A DNA stretch of 64,000 nt from Candidatus Eisenbergiella merdavium. Its GTDB lineage: Bacteria > Bacillota > Clostridia > Lachnospirales > Lachnospiraceae. Position 1 is the first letter of the stretch, and every line of letters begins with the position of its first letter. Positions 28,740-37,931 of this stretch are shown here, piece after piece. The notes below the pieces were generated by a model, which was not told where the DNA came from, searched no databases, and saw only the letters and a list, made by a program, of their open reading frames with translations. The stretch is from contig DWWS01000031.1 of NCBI GenBank assembly GCA_019119595.1, positions 31,109 to 95,108 on the forward strand, written 5' to 3'. The position numbers and the translations under genes are program-made.

Positions 28740-30552
28740 TTGCTCTCCTCCCTGTTTGATCGGCAGTTATCTTCTGCTCTCTGGCCGGTATCCGCAGGCA
28801 GACCACGGTGCCTCTTTCCGGCCTGCTTTCAATGGTCAGTCCATAATCCCCCTTATATGTCATCCGGATCCTTGCGTGCACGTTCAGAAGACCATAAACT
28901 TTTCCAGGAGCTTGGCGCACCGGACGCTGCTCCAGCGCCTCTCTCAGCTCCGTCAGACGGTTTTCCGGAATCCCTGCCCCATTATCAGACACGCGGATCA
29001 GAATATCTGCTTTCTCCCTTTTCGCTTCGATACAGATCAGTCCACCCTCCCGCATGGGCCGGATCCCGTGATAGATGGCATTCTCCGCCAGGGGCTGTAA
29101 AACGGTTTTCAGCGTACGATAGTTTTTCAGCTCCTCTGGAAGCACGAGCACATAGTCAAAATCATCAAACCTGGTCTGAAGAATGGAAAGATACATCCTC
29201 GTATGAGTGAATTCTTCCTCAAGGCTGATATCGTTCCCGCCCTTACTGACTCCGATCCTGTAAAAAGTGGCGAGCTGGCTGGTCATGGCCTGGGCTTCGC
29301 GTATCTCTCCGATAGAACAAAGCTGATAAATGGTATCCAGCGTATTATACAGAAAATGGGGATTGATCTGTTCATGGAGGATGTTCAGCTCCGCGATCCG
29401 TCGGCTGTCCATTTCCTGATCCAGATTGGAAATCAGGGTCCGTATCCTTTCCATCAGTCCCGTTACCGCCCGGTTGATACGGTCTATCTCTCGACTTCCC
29501 TCCACATCAAAGACCACATCCAGATGATTTTCGGAAACTTGTGTCAGCTTTTCCTCCAGCCGGGTCAGAGGTTTTGAGATTACCAGAGACAGGCTTCCAT
29601 ACACTCCGGCGCAGAGAAGGAGAAATACCAGGATGATCCCCAGAAGGGCGCTGGTGAGTATCTTCTGATCTAAAAGCATTTCCTCCACGGGGACTGCGGC
29701 CAGAATGCCCAGCTCACATCCCGGCTCTTCCAGGGTAAGGGGCTTATAAAAACAGTAGAAACGGTTTGACTGAAATTCCGTTTCGTCGGTACAATTTTCC
29801 AGCTTTTTTTCAATTTCATTTCTTTCCTGGCTTTCCATCTTATCGGAATGGAACAGGAGACTGCCATCCTGCACCACAAAAAACATGCTGTTGGGTGTGA
29901 TCAGAGCGTTTTCTACGGACTGTCTTAACAATGCATCGTCGATCTCAAAGAGTATGAAACCCTGTCTTTTTGACGTATCCGTTCCCAGCAGGGTCATGAG
30001 GCCCAGGCTGGTATGGCCTTCATAGCCTGTTTCATAGGGATGTATTTCCTTTGGTATCACCCAGGTGAGCTCACGGTTGCTGACGGTCTTGTTCAGTTCA
30101 GCATAGTCAAAATTGATGGAGGAGACCACCATCTGATGTTCATTATAGTATACAAAGATAGAAGAATCATTCAGATAGAGGGCCATACTGCAAAGATCTC
30201 CGGAGTTTTTGACAAAATCCGTAAGATTGGTATGAAGGCTGTAATACCCGGAAGGAGTGATCGGCATCTGATCCGTCTCTATATTCTGCCGCATGGAAAA
30301 GAAATTCCATGCGGAAAGCTGTGCGGATGCGGAGGCATAAGCGGCTTCCAGAGACTGCCCTAACGTCTGGCTGAGCTGGTTGACTATGTTGCCTGCATTT
30401 TTGTGAGTCTGTTTTGACAGCTGCTCAGCGCCCAGATCATAAAAGATCAGATAGGACAGTAGCACGAGCAGCATACATGGGATCAAAAATAATAAAGTAA
30501 GTGTTTTCAGGGAATACCCACGCAGTCTCTTTTTTATATCCAAGCTCATCAC
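28717..30552 (-). CDS. YesM-type sensor histidine kinase
   Basis: NILHEQINPHFLYNTLDTIYQLC (HisKA_7TM/YesM type), HATPase motif IRVSDNGAGIPENRLTELREALE; 23-bp overlap with downstream regulator. Confidence 0.93.
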   Translation of the reverse strand: MMSLDIKKRLRGYSLKTLTLLFLIPCMLLVLLSYLIFYDLGAEQLSKQTHKNAGNIVNQLSQTLGQSLEAAYASASAQLSAWNFFSMRQNIETDQMPITPSGYYSLHTNLTDFVKNSGDLCSMALYLNDSSIFVYYNEHQMVVSSINFDYAELNKTVSNRELTWVIPKEIHPYETGYEGHTSLGLMTLLGTDTSKRQGFILFEIDDALLRQSVENALITPNSMFFVVQDGSLLFHSDKMESQERNEIEKKLENCTDETEFQSNRFYCFYKPLTLEEPGCELGILAAVPVEEMLLDQKILTSALLGIILVFLLLCAGVYGSLSLVISKPLTRLEEKLTQVSENHLDVVFDVEGSREIDRINRAVTGLMERIRTLISNLDQEMDSRRIAELNILHEQINPHFLYNTLDTIYQLCSIGEIREAQAMTSQLATFYRIGVSKGGNDISLEEEFTHTRMYLSILQTRFDDFDYVLVLPEELKNYRTLKTVLQPLAENAIYHGIRPMREGGLICIEAKREKADILIRVSDNGAGIPENRLTELREALEQRPVRQAPGKVYGLLNVHARIRMTYKGDYGLTIESRPERGTVVCLRIPAREQKITADQTGRRAIENIVCR

Positions 30553-30740
30553 TCCTTCTGTTTCGTAGTATAGAAATTTTCATTTTTCCTGTCAATAATC
30601 ACATAATATTTTGGATAAACATCTAAATATTGTATAAATTTAATAAAATATTATTTATTTACCGGGAAATAAAAATGTGATTAAATGCAAATACGATAAA
30701 TCCCTGCCGCAGTCAGGACGGCGGGAGAGAGGAGTAACCT

Positions 30741-31685
30741 ATGAAAGCATACAAACGAACTGTTCCGACCGGAGCCGGCCATCCTTTGCCAGGCAGGCAG
30801 GGAAATACCGTGAAAAAAATGCTGGCTCCCTATCTTCTGCTTCTGCCGGCTATCCTTCTGATACTGGTATTCATGGTCTATCCCATCGGGAACGTATTCT
30901 ATTTAAGCCTGCGGAGCTATAATCCTACCAAGCCCTGGATCAATGGCTTTGCCGGACTGGATAACTTTAAGGACATTCTCACCGGCAGTGAATTCTGGAA
31001 AGCTCTGGGAGTTTCGGTGAAATGGGTATTATCAGAGGTTCTGCTTCAGCTGGTATTCGGTATGATCATTGCCCTTATCCTGAACCAGAGGTTCAAAGGG
31101 CGCGGACTTTTCAGGGCCATCACCTTTATCCCCTGGGCGATGTCGGGTGTTCTGACCGCTGTTCTGTGGAGCCTGATATTTAATGAGAACGTTGGACTCT
31201 TGAACGATATCCTGATGAAGATAGGGCTGATCGATACGCCAAAGGCCTGGGTGTCCAACCCAGGGCTGGTATTCGGATCTGTCGTGACCGCTGAGCTTTG
31301 GAGGGGGATTCCATTTTTCGCCATCAGCCTTTTGGCAGCCATGCAGAATATCTCCGGTGATCTCTATGAAGCGGCAAATGTGGACGGAGCAAGTCGGATC
31401 CAGTCCTTTATCCGGATCACGCTCCCGCAGCTTAAGGATACTATCATTCTTACCACGCTCCTTCGCTCCGTTTGGGAGTTCAACAGTGTGGATCTGATAT
31501 ACAGTCTTACAGGAGGAGGGCCGGTGGGGAAGACCACCACGCTTAGCATCCTCATCGCCAACCAGGCGACCAGGACGAGCAACTATGGCTATGGCTCCGC
31601 CATTTCCGTGATCAGCTTCCTGCTGCTGGCGGTCTTTGCCTTTATCTATCTGAAGTTGTCCAAATTTGGAGGAGAGGAGGAATGA
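30741..31685 (+). CDS. Sugar ABC transporter permease (MalF/UgpA-like)
   Basis: LLPAILLILVFMVYPIGNVFYLSL; EAANVDGASRIQSFIRITLPQLKDTI (EAA motif). Confidence 0.92.
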   Translation: MKAYKRTVPTGAGHPLPGRQGNTVKKMLAPYLLLLPAILLILVFMVYPIGNVFYLSLRSYNPTKPWINGFAGLDNFKDILTGSEFWKALGVSVKWVLSEVLLQLVFGMIIALILNQRFKGRGLFRAITFIPWAMSGVLTAVLWSLIFNENVGLLNDILMKIGLIDTPKAWVSNPGLVFGSVVTAELWRGIPFFAISLLAAMQNISGDLYEAANVDGASRIQSFIRITLPQLKDTIILTTLLRSVWEFNSVDLIYSLTGGGPVGKTTTLSILIANQATRTSNYGYGSAISVISFLLLAVFAFIYLKLSKFGGEEE

Positions 31686-31688
31686 GAT

Positions 31689-32522
31689 ATGAGATTAAAA
31701 CGAAAGGATAAGATCTTTCTGATCTGGCTGCCGCTTATCGTCATCAATATTTTTGTGCTCGTTCCTATCCTGTGGACCGTGGTGACATCGCTGAAGGCGG
31801 AAGGGGATATATTGAAAAAACCCATCCGGTATATTCCGGATCCGGTAACCTTTGAAAACTATGTCCGTGCCTGGATCAACTGCAGCTTTGATCAGTATTT
31901 TTTCAATTCCATGAAGGTGAGTCTGATCGCAGTTACCTGTATCGTCATTATAGCCATCATGATTGGATATGCCCTGAACCGATACAGGTTCAAAGGAAAA
32001 AATCTTTTTATGGGATTGTTGCTGTGCATTCAGTTCATCCCGCACGCGGTACTCCTCATCCCTCTTTTTAACGTATTTAACAAGATGGGGCTGATCGGAA
32101 GTCTGACCTCTGTGATCCTGGTCTGTATCACATTCCAGTTTCCCTTTAACTCCATTCTCATGAGAGGGTTCATCAGCGGAATCCCCTATTCGCTGGAGGA
32201 AGCCGCACAGATCGACGGATGCAGCCGTCTGCAGGCGGTCATAAAGATCGTCATTCCCATGCTGGTGCCCGGGATCGTCACAACGGCAGCCTTTGCCTTT
32301 ATCGGCGTATGGAATGAATTTCTTTTCAGCATGATGTTTTTGAATGATTCCGCCAATTATACGATTCCTATAGGGCTGAAAATGATGCAGGGAGAATACA
32401 ACATTGAATACGGCGCTCTTGCGGCAGGCGCTATCATCGCGATGGCCGTCCCGGTAGCTCTTTTCGCTTATCTGCAGAAATATCTTGTGACCGGTCTTGG
32501 GGCAGGCGCCGTAAAGGGATAA
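31689..32522 (+). CDS. Carbohydrate ABC transporter permease (MalG/UgpE-like)
   Basis: EEAAQIDGCSRLQAVIKIVIPMLVPGI EAA motif; typical C-terminal TM pattern. Confidence 0.92.
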   Translation: MRLKRKDKIFLIWLPLIVINIFVLVPILWTVVTSLKAEGDILKKPIRYIPDPVTFENYVRAWINCSFDQYFFNSMKVSLIAVTCIVIIAIMIGYALNRYRFKGKNLFMGLLLCIQFIPHAVLLIPLFNVFNKMGLIGSLTSVILVCITFQFPFNSILMRGFISGIPYSLEEAAQIDGCSRLQAVIKIVIPMLVPGIVTTAAFAFIGVWNEFLFSMMFLNDSANYTIPIGLKMMQGEYNIEYGALAAGAIIAMAVPVALFAYLQKYLVTGLGAGAVKG

Positions 32523-32566
32523 AAAGAAACAATGATAACATACTTAACGCTTAAGGAGGAGAAAAC

Positions 32567-33964
32567 ATGTTAAAGAAAAAAGCAGCTATCTTCATCGCCA
32601 TGGTCATGACAATGACGTCTCTGGCAGCCTGCGGCAGTACGGATAACGGGACTTCCACGGACAGCGGTTCTTCCGTTCAGGCAGGTCAGGCTGACGTTTC
32701 CACAGAAGCAGCTTCTGAGGACGCAGGGAGCGATCCTGGAGAAGTGGTGGAGATCACTTTCTGGGATCAGAACGCCAGCGAGACCCGAACGCAGATGTTT
32801 AATCACCTCATTGAGGAATTTGAAAAAGAAAATCCTGATATCAAGGTTAATCTTGTCCCCATTCCTGCTTCTGAAGCAAAAGCCAAGTATGATGTGGCCA
32901 TCCAGTCCAATACGGCTCCGGACTGCGGCGGCGTTTCTCAGTACTGGATGAGTGATTTCATCGTGCAGGACGCTCTGGTGGCACTGGACGACTATCTGGC
33001 AGGATGGGAGGAAGCGGAATATCTGCTGGATATGTACCAGGAGTCCATCAGGGATATGGCTCCGGATGGAAAAACCTATGCCCTTGCCAACACGGTAACT
33101 CTCCCTACCATCTGGGTCAATAACAGTATGATGGAAGAGGCCGGACTTGACATGCCGAAAGATTGGCTGGAGGTTTGCGACGACGCAGTCCTGCTCACGG
33201 ATACCTCCAAAGGGCAGTACGGATTCTCCATCCGTGGAGGAGCGGGAAGCTCCCAGCAGTTTGAGCAGATGATGTACATGCACTCCGGTATTCTCGATAT
33301 GTTCGATGAGGAGGGAAATTCCACCGTGAACGATCCTGCTCATGTGGAGCTTTTGGAGAAATTTGCCGCCCTTTATATGAAAGCCACTCCGGAGAGCGAT
33401 GTGACCAACGGATATGCTGAGATGGTCGCGGCTTTTGATTCGGGAACAGCCGCTATGATCTTTCACAATTTAGGCTCATACGGCGAGCATAAAAAGAATC
33501 TTGGTGACGGAAACTTTACCGCCCTTACAACTGTGGCCTCCAAGGCAGGAACACAGGTCATCGTATCCAACGGGGCTACCTGCAACGCGGTATTTAAGGA
33601 TTCCAAAAATCCGGAAGCTGCATTTAAGTGGATCTCCTATCTGAACAGCCATTACGCATGCAGCTATTTCAGTGAGCAGATCGGCCAGATTCCCTGCAAC
33701 GAGCTGGCGCTTCAGGACGACTGGGTGACGGAGGTGACCCACATGAAGGAAGCGGCTGATGCAATCCTTTCCGGAAACTGCACGCTCGCTACGCTGCCGA
33801 TCAATATCACAGGCTACTATGACCTGCATAATAACGTTCTGGTCCAGGGCTTTCAGCAGGTCATGCTCGGAGAATTATCCGCTCAGGACTATCTGGATGA
33901 CTGGGCTGCCCAGATGACCCAGCTGAAAAAAGACTATGATGCCTATATCCAAACATTGAAATAA
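32567..33964 (+). CDS. Sugar ABC transporter substrate-binding lipoprotein
   Basis: Lipobox LAAC at N-terminus; SBP family 1 pattern (EITFWDQNASETRTQMFNHLIEEFEKENPDIKVNL). Confidence 0.92.
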   Translation: MLKKKAAIFIAMVMTMTSLAACGSTDNGTSTDSGSSVQAGQADVSTEAASEDAGSDPGEVVEITFWDQNASETRTQMFNHLIEEFEKENPDIKVNLVPIPASEAKAKYDVAIQSNTAPDCGGVSQYWMSDFIVQDALVALDDYLAGWEEAEYLLDMYQESIRDMAPDGKTYALANTVTLPTIWVNNSMMEEAGLDMPKDWLEVCDDAVLLTDTSKGQYGFSIRGGAGSSQQFEQMMYMHSGILDMFDEEGNSTVNDPAHVELLEKFAALYMKATPESDVTNGYAEMVAAFDSGTAAMIFHNLGSYGEHKKNLGDGNFTALTTVASKAGTQVIVSNGATCNAVFKDSKNPEAAFKWISYLNSHYACSYFSEQIGQIPCNELALQDDWVTEVTHMKEAADAILSGNCTLATLPINITGYYDLHNNVLVQGFQQVMLGELSAQDYLDDWAAQMTQLKKDYDAYIQTLK

Positions 33965-33997
33965 AGGGGGAACATAAAAAAGATTCCTGGAGAATGG

Positions 33998-34044
33998 AAA
34001 AAGAAGAATCCTCTGTGCCGTATGGAAGGTGATATGCTATAATG
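33998..34044 (+). repeat. 47-bp promoter-containing repeat, copy 1
   Basis: aaaaagaagaatcctctgtgccgtatggaaggtgatatgctataatg; 44/47 identical to 43149-43195; contains TGCTATAAT extended -10. Confidence 0.8.
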
Positions 34045-34112
34045 GGGTCTTTGCAGAAAATTTCCTGCAAAGGCCCTCTTTGTCGGCCGCCTTCTGCTGA
34101 AGCAGGGTGGCC
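34044..34112 (+). other. Structured leader/small RNA candidate: two consecutive hairpins
   Basis: Hairpin 1 ggggtctttgcag...ctgcaaaggccct (34044-34077, 13 bp including 2 G-U); hairpin 2 ggccgcc..ctgc-tgaa-gcag.ggtggcc (34085-34112). Confidence 0.45.
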
Positions 34113-34386
34113 AAGATCCAGGGTCATTTTTCCCCGATACATTTTTTCACAGCGAAGGCTGGAAAACCGCTCACGGATAAACTGTTTATTCGTAGAAAAG
34201 ATCCCTTCTGTGTATAATCATAATCCATAGAACGGATATAACAGGGAAATTGAAACGCTGATTATGTTTGAAAAGAGTAATCATATCGCCTATAATATGA
34301 CATATCTGTTGATACAATTTTCTGCCTGAAAAGGATATTCCGACGTGCGTATCTTGTTTGACAAATGTTTCGGTTTGGAGGTAAAT

Positions 34387-35982
34387 ATGCTTTTTCGAAG
34401 AATACTGATTGTGGATGACGAACCGATTCAGAGGGAAGGACTGGTCGGGATCATGAAAGGGATTGTTCCGGAGGCGGAGGTGATCGCCTGCCGTGATGGG
34501 GAGGAAGCCTGGAACGCCTGTCTGGAATATCAGGGGAGAATAGAGCTTATCCTCACAGATATCTGCATGCCGGGGATGGATGGGGTGGGCCTGATCCGGA
34601 AAGTATCCGAAAAATATCCTGGAATCAAAATGGTATTTATCAGCGCGTACCAGGAATTTGAATATGCGAGGAACGCCATCCGCTACGGTGTGAAGGATTA
34701 CCTGCTCAAGCCCTTTCGCGTCCAGACGGCCGGAAAGCTTCTGGAGCGGATCAACAGAGAGCTGGAGGAGGAGCTGGACGAGCAGCGCAGGCAGGGGCGG
34801 ATGAAGAGCTTCATGGAAAATGAGGAGAGAAAAAAACAGCTGAAGGAGCTGTTCCTTGAGCGGAGAAAAGGACAGGAGCTGGAAGAAGGGCTAAAGGAGA
34901 GATTGGATGGAAGCGGGACCGTATGTGTAGTCCGCTGGAAGTTGGCGTCAGAAGGAAGCAGAACGGGATATGGGAGTCGGATTCTGGCAGGGCGTCAGGA
35001 GAAGCTGCTGGAAGAACTTTATGGAGAATTCCCGGAGGCCTGTTTTCTGGAACAGGAGCGCGGGCCTGATGAGACGGAACGCAGGATGATTCTGCTGCAG
35101 ACAGGTGAGATGGAGCAGACGGCGGGTATTCTGCAGCGGCTTCTGGACAGGATGAAGGAGAAGGGAATTGTATTCTGGGCCGGAGTCTCTGCGCAGAAGG
35201 CCTGTCTGCTTCAGGAGGCCGCGGACGCATTCCGGCAGGCAGAGGAGGTTCTTGCTTTCTTTTTTTATATGCCGCAGGAAGGGGCGATATTTCTCTGGGA
35301 CGATATGCAGTCCATGCTGGATCGGCCCATGATGTCCATTTCCTCATGGGAAAAGGAGCTCAAAACTGCTGTCCGTACCGCAGACGAAAGGGGGAGAAGA
35401 GAATGCCTGAAAAAACTGGAGGGAGCGCTGTACGCGCAGGAATATGTGCTGCCTGCGAAGATCAAGCACCGGATTTCATCCATGATCGTATCCATTCTGA
35501 AGGATGCGGAGGGGATGATCAGCCAGCAGGAATACGATCTTCTTCTGAACGAAGCGTATGAGTTATACGGAAAATGCGATTCATTCAGACAGCTTTTTAA
35601 TATTTCAGAGGAAATAACGAAGAAAATATCCCTTCATCTGATGAACAGAACGGAGGATTTTGATGCGGTGGAGCAGTGTATCTCTTATATCAGAGAACAC
35701 ATGCAGGAGGATCTGTCTCTGCAGTCGCTGGCGGATCTGGTACATTTCCATCCCACTTATCTGTCGGCCCGGATCAAGGAAAAAGTGGGATTGAGCTACA
35801 GCAATTTCATTCTGTCAGTACGCATGGAGGAGGCCGGGCGTATGCTGACAGGGACGGACTGGAAGGTTCTTTCGATCGCGCAGAAATGCGGATTTAAGGA
35901 CAGCAGTTATTTTAACCGGATATTCCGCAGGGAGTTTGGAATGTCTCCGGAGCAGTACAGAAAGGCGCACAGGTCATGCTAA
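34387..35982 (+). CDS. YesN-type response regulator (REC + AraC HTH)
   Basis: MLFRRILIVDDEPIQREGL; C-terminal AraC HTH; ggagg RBS 5' of 34387. Confidence 0.92.
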   Translation: MLFRRILIVDDEPIQREGLVGIMKGIVPEAEVIACRDGEEAWNACLEYQGRIELILTDICMPGMDGVGLIRKVSEKYPGIKMVFISAYQEFEYARNAIRYGVKDYLLKPFRVQTAGKLLERINRELEEELDEQRRQGRMKSFMENEERKKQLKELFLERRKGQELEEGLKERLDGSGTVCVVRWKLASEGSRTGYGSRILAGRQEKLLEELYGEFPEACFLEQERGPDETERRMILLQTGEMEQTAGILQRLLDRMKEKGIVFWAGVSAQKACLLQEAADAFRQAEEVLAFFFYMPQEGAIFLWDDMQSMLDRPMMSISSWEKELKTAVRTADERGRRECLKKLEGALYAQEYVLPAKIKHRISSMIVSILKDAEGMISQQEYDLLLNEAYELYGKCDSFRQLFNISEEITKKISLHLMNRTEDFDAVEQCISYIREHMQEDLSLQSLADLVHFHPTYLSARIKEKVGLSYSNFILSVRMEEAGRMLTGTDWKVLSIAQKCGFKDSSYFNRIFRREFGMSPEQYRKAHRSC

Positions 35983-37808
35983 AGAAAATCAGCAGAAGGC
36001 TGCTTTCCATCGGCTTCCGACAGAGGATCGCATTCCTTCTGATCATGTTCACGCTTGTTCCGTCTGCTGTCATTCAGCAGGCGGTACAATATATTTATGA
36101 GGATCAGATCATCCGGAATGCTTCGGAAGCCGTCTATTCCGTTGTCGCGGCAAATGACAATACCATTTCGACGATTCTGGAGCAGGTGGAAGATACGTCG
36201 CAGCTGATGCTGAATGACGAAAGCTATTATAATGCATTTGCGGACATTGTGGACGGGACGGTTTCTGATTTTATGAAATGCGATCGGGAGATCACGCTGA
36301 AGCTTGCCAGGGAATTTACGACGCAGAATTATGTGTTTGAGACCTATCTCTATACACAGGACTGGCTTTATGGGGAAAGCGGGACAATGTCGGCTTCCCT
36401 GGACGGGCTTTCCGGCTCCGGACTGATACAGATGGCGGAGGAAAAGAACGGAAAGGTATGCTGGACTGCCGGATATGATTTTGGGGAGGCGATTGCCTCC
36501 TCCTATCTGCTGCAGAAGGAATTCTATGAGTATCAGTATCCCATCACGATGCTCCGAAAGATGGATTTTCAGTATAATAACCAGTCCGAATATAAAAGAC
36601 TGTCCAGCATGGGAGCCTGTCCTATCCTGTTCGTTTATCTTTTGGAAGAGGATCTTCGCGGTCTGTATGAGAACAGCGTGGAGTATGAAGGAAGTCTGTA
36701 CGGAATCGCAGATGAAAACGGAAGGGTGGTTTCCTCAGATAACGACAGCTTTACCATCGGCTCTTACCTGCCGGAGGTCATCCGGAAATACGCGGGAAGG
36801 GAGGGATATGAAAACTGTGCTTTGGACGGCAGGGAATATCTGATCTGCTTTCATACGCTGGAGAGTCCTGCCTGGTTTTCCTACTGCCTTGTTCCCATGG
36901 ACACCCTTTTAAAGGATACCATTCAGAAAACAAGACAGTCTCAGTTGCTCCTTCTTGGGATATTCATGCTTCTGTCCGTCGCCGCGGCCATCCTTTTTTC
37001 CAAAACGATCACAAGGCCGGTGCGGAATCTGATGGAAGCATCCCGCCGGGCGGCAACAGGGGATTTCCGCGCGGATACCCCGGTTCCTATGGAAAGGGAA
37101 TTTCGCATGCTGACGGAAAGCTTTAACCACATGGAGAAAGAAATCTCAAGCCTGATCCATGAAAATTATGAAATCCGTCTGCAGGAGAAGGAAACCAGGC
37201 TCAAAATGCTGTCCATCCAGATCAATCCCCATTTTCTGTACAATACTCTGAATACCATAAATATGCTTGCTATCAGAAACGGGGATACGGAAACCTCCGA
37301 TCTGATCGTGAGCCTTTCCGAGATGCTTCAGTATTCTTTGAAAAACAGTGAGGATAAGATACGGCTGGAGGAAGAGATGGAGTGGCTCTCCAACTATCTG
37401 TATATCATGACGAGAAGGTATGAAAATGTTTTTCGGACGGAAATGGATATTGATGAGGAGCTGATGGAATGCATGGTGCCCAAATTCTTTCTGCAGCCTC
37501 TGGTGGAAAATGCGATCCGTCATGGCTTTAAAGGCGTCAGGTCGGGAGGGCTGCTCCGGATCGCTGCCTGCAGGGAGGGGGAAAGCATTCACTTTCAGGT
37601 ACAGGACAACGGAAGGGGGATGGATCAGGAAACAGCACGCCGTCTGATCGCACAGGAGGAATATCCGGAAGGCAGTGACGATGGCATCGGTCTGTCGAAC
37701 GTTTTCAGACGTCTGGTGTTAAGCTATGGAGAACGATGCCGGATATGTGTGGACTCCGCACCGGGAAAGGGAACCCTTCTGCATTTGTATCTTCCCTGTG
37801 AGCTTTGA
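35976..37808 (+). CDS. YesM-type sensor histidine kinase
   Basis: MLSIQINPHFLYNTLNTINMLAIR; HATPase VQDNGRGMDQETARRL; 7-bp overlap with upstream regulator. Confidence 0.93.
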   Translation: MLKKISRRLLSIGFRQRIAFLLIMFTLVPSAVIQQAVQYIYEDQIIRNASEAVYSVVAANDNTISTILEQVEDTSQLMLNDESYYNAFADIVDGTVSDFMKCDREITLKLAREFTTQNYVFETYLYTQDWLYGESGTMSASLDGLSGSGLIQMAEEKNGKVCWTAGYDFGEAIASSYLLQKEFYEYQYPITMLRKMDFQYNNQSEYKRLSSMGACPILFVYLLEEDLRGLYENSVEYEGSLYGIADENGRVVSSDNDSFTIGSYLPEVIRKYAGREGYENCALDGREYLICFHTLESPAWFSYCLVPMDTLLKDTIQKTRQSQLLLLGIFMLLSVAAAILFSKTITRPVRNLMEASRRAATGDFRADTPVPMEREFRMLTESFNHMEKEISSLIHENYEIRLQEKETRLKMLSIQINPHFLYNTLNTINMLAIRNGDTETSDLIVSLSEMLQYSLKNSEDKIRLEEEMEWLSNYLYIMTRRYENVFRTEMDIDEELMECMVPKFFLQPLVENAIRHGFKGVRSGGLLRIAACREGESIHFQVQDNGRGMDQETARRLIAQEEYPEGSDDGIGLSNVFRRLVLSYGERCRICVDSAPGKGTLLHLYLPCEL

Positions 37809-37931
37809 AAAATATCTTGGAATTCTCCTGTTTTCTTGGAAATGTACAATGGATGAGCAAAAATGTGCAATGGTACAATGAGTATGCACAGAGGAGAAAA
37901 ATAAAGGCTGTGCAGAAAGGGGAAATAGCTT

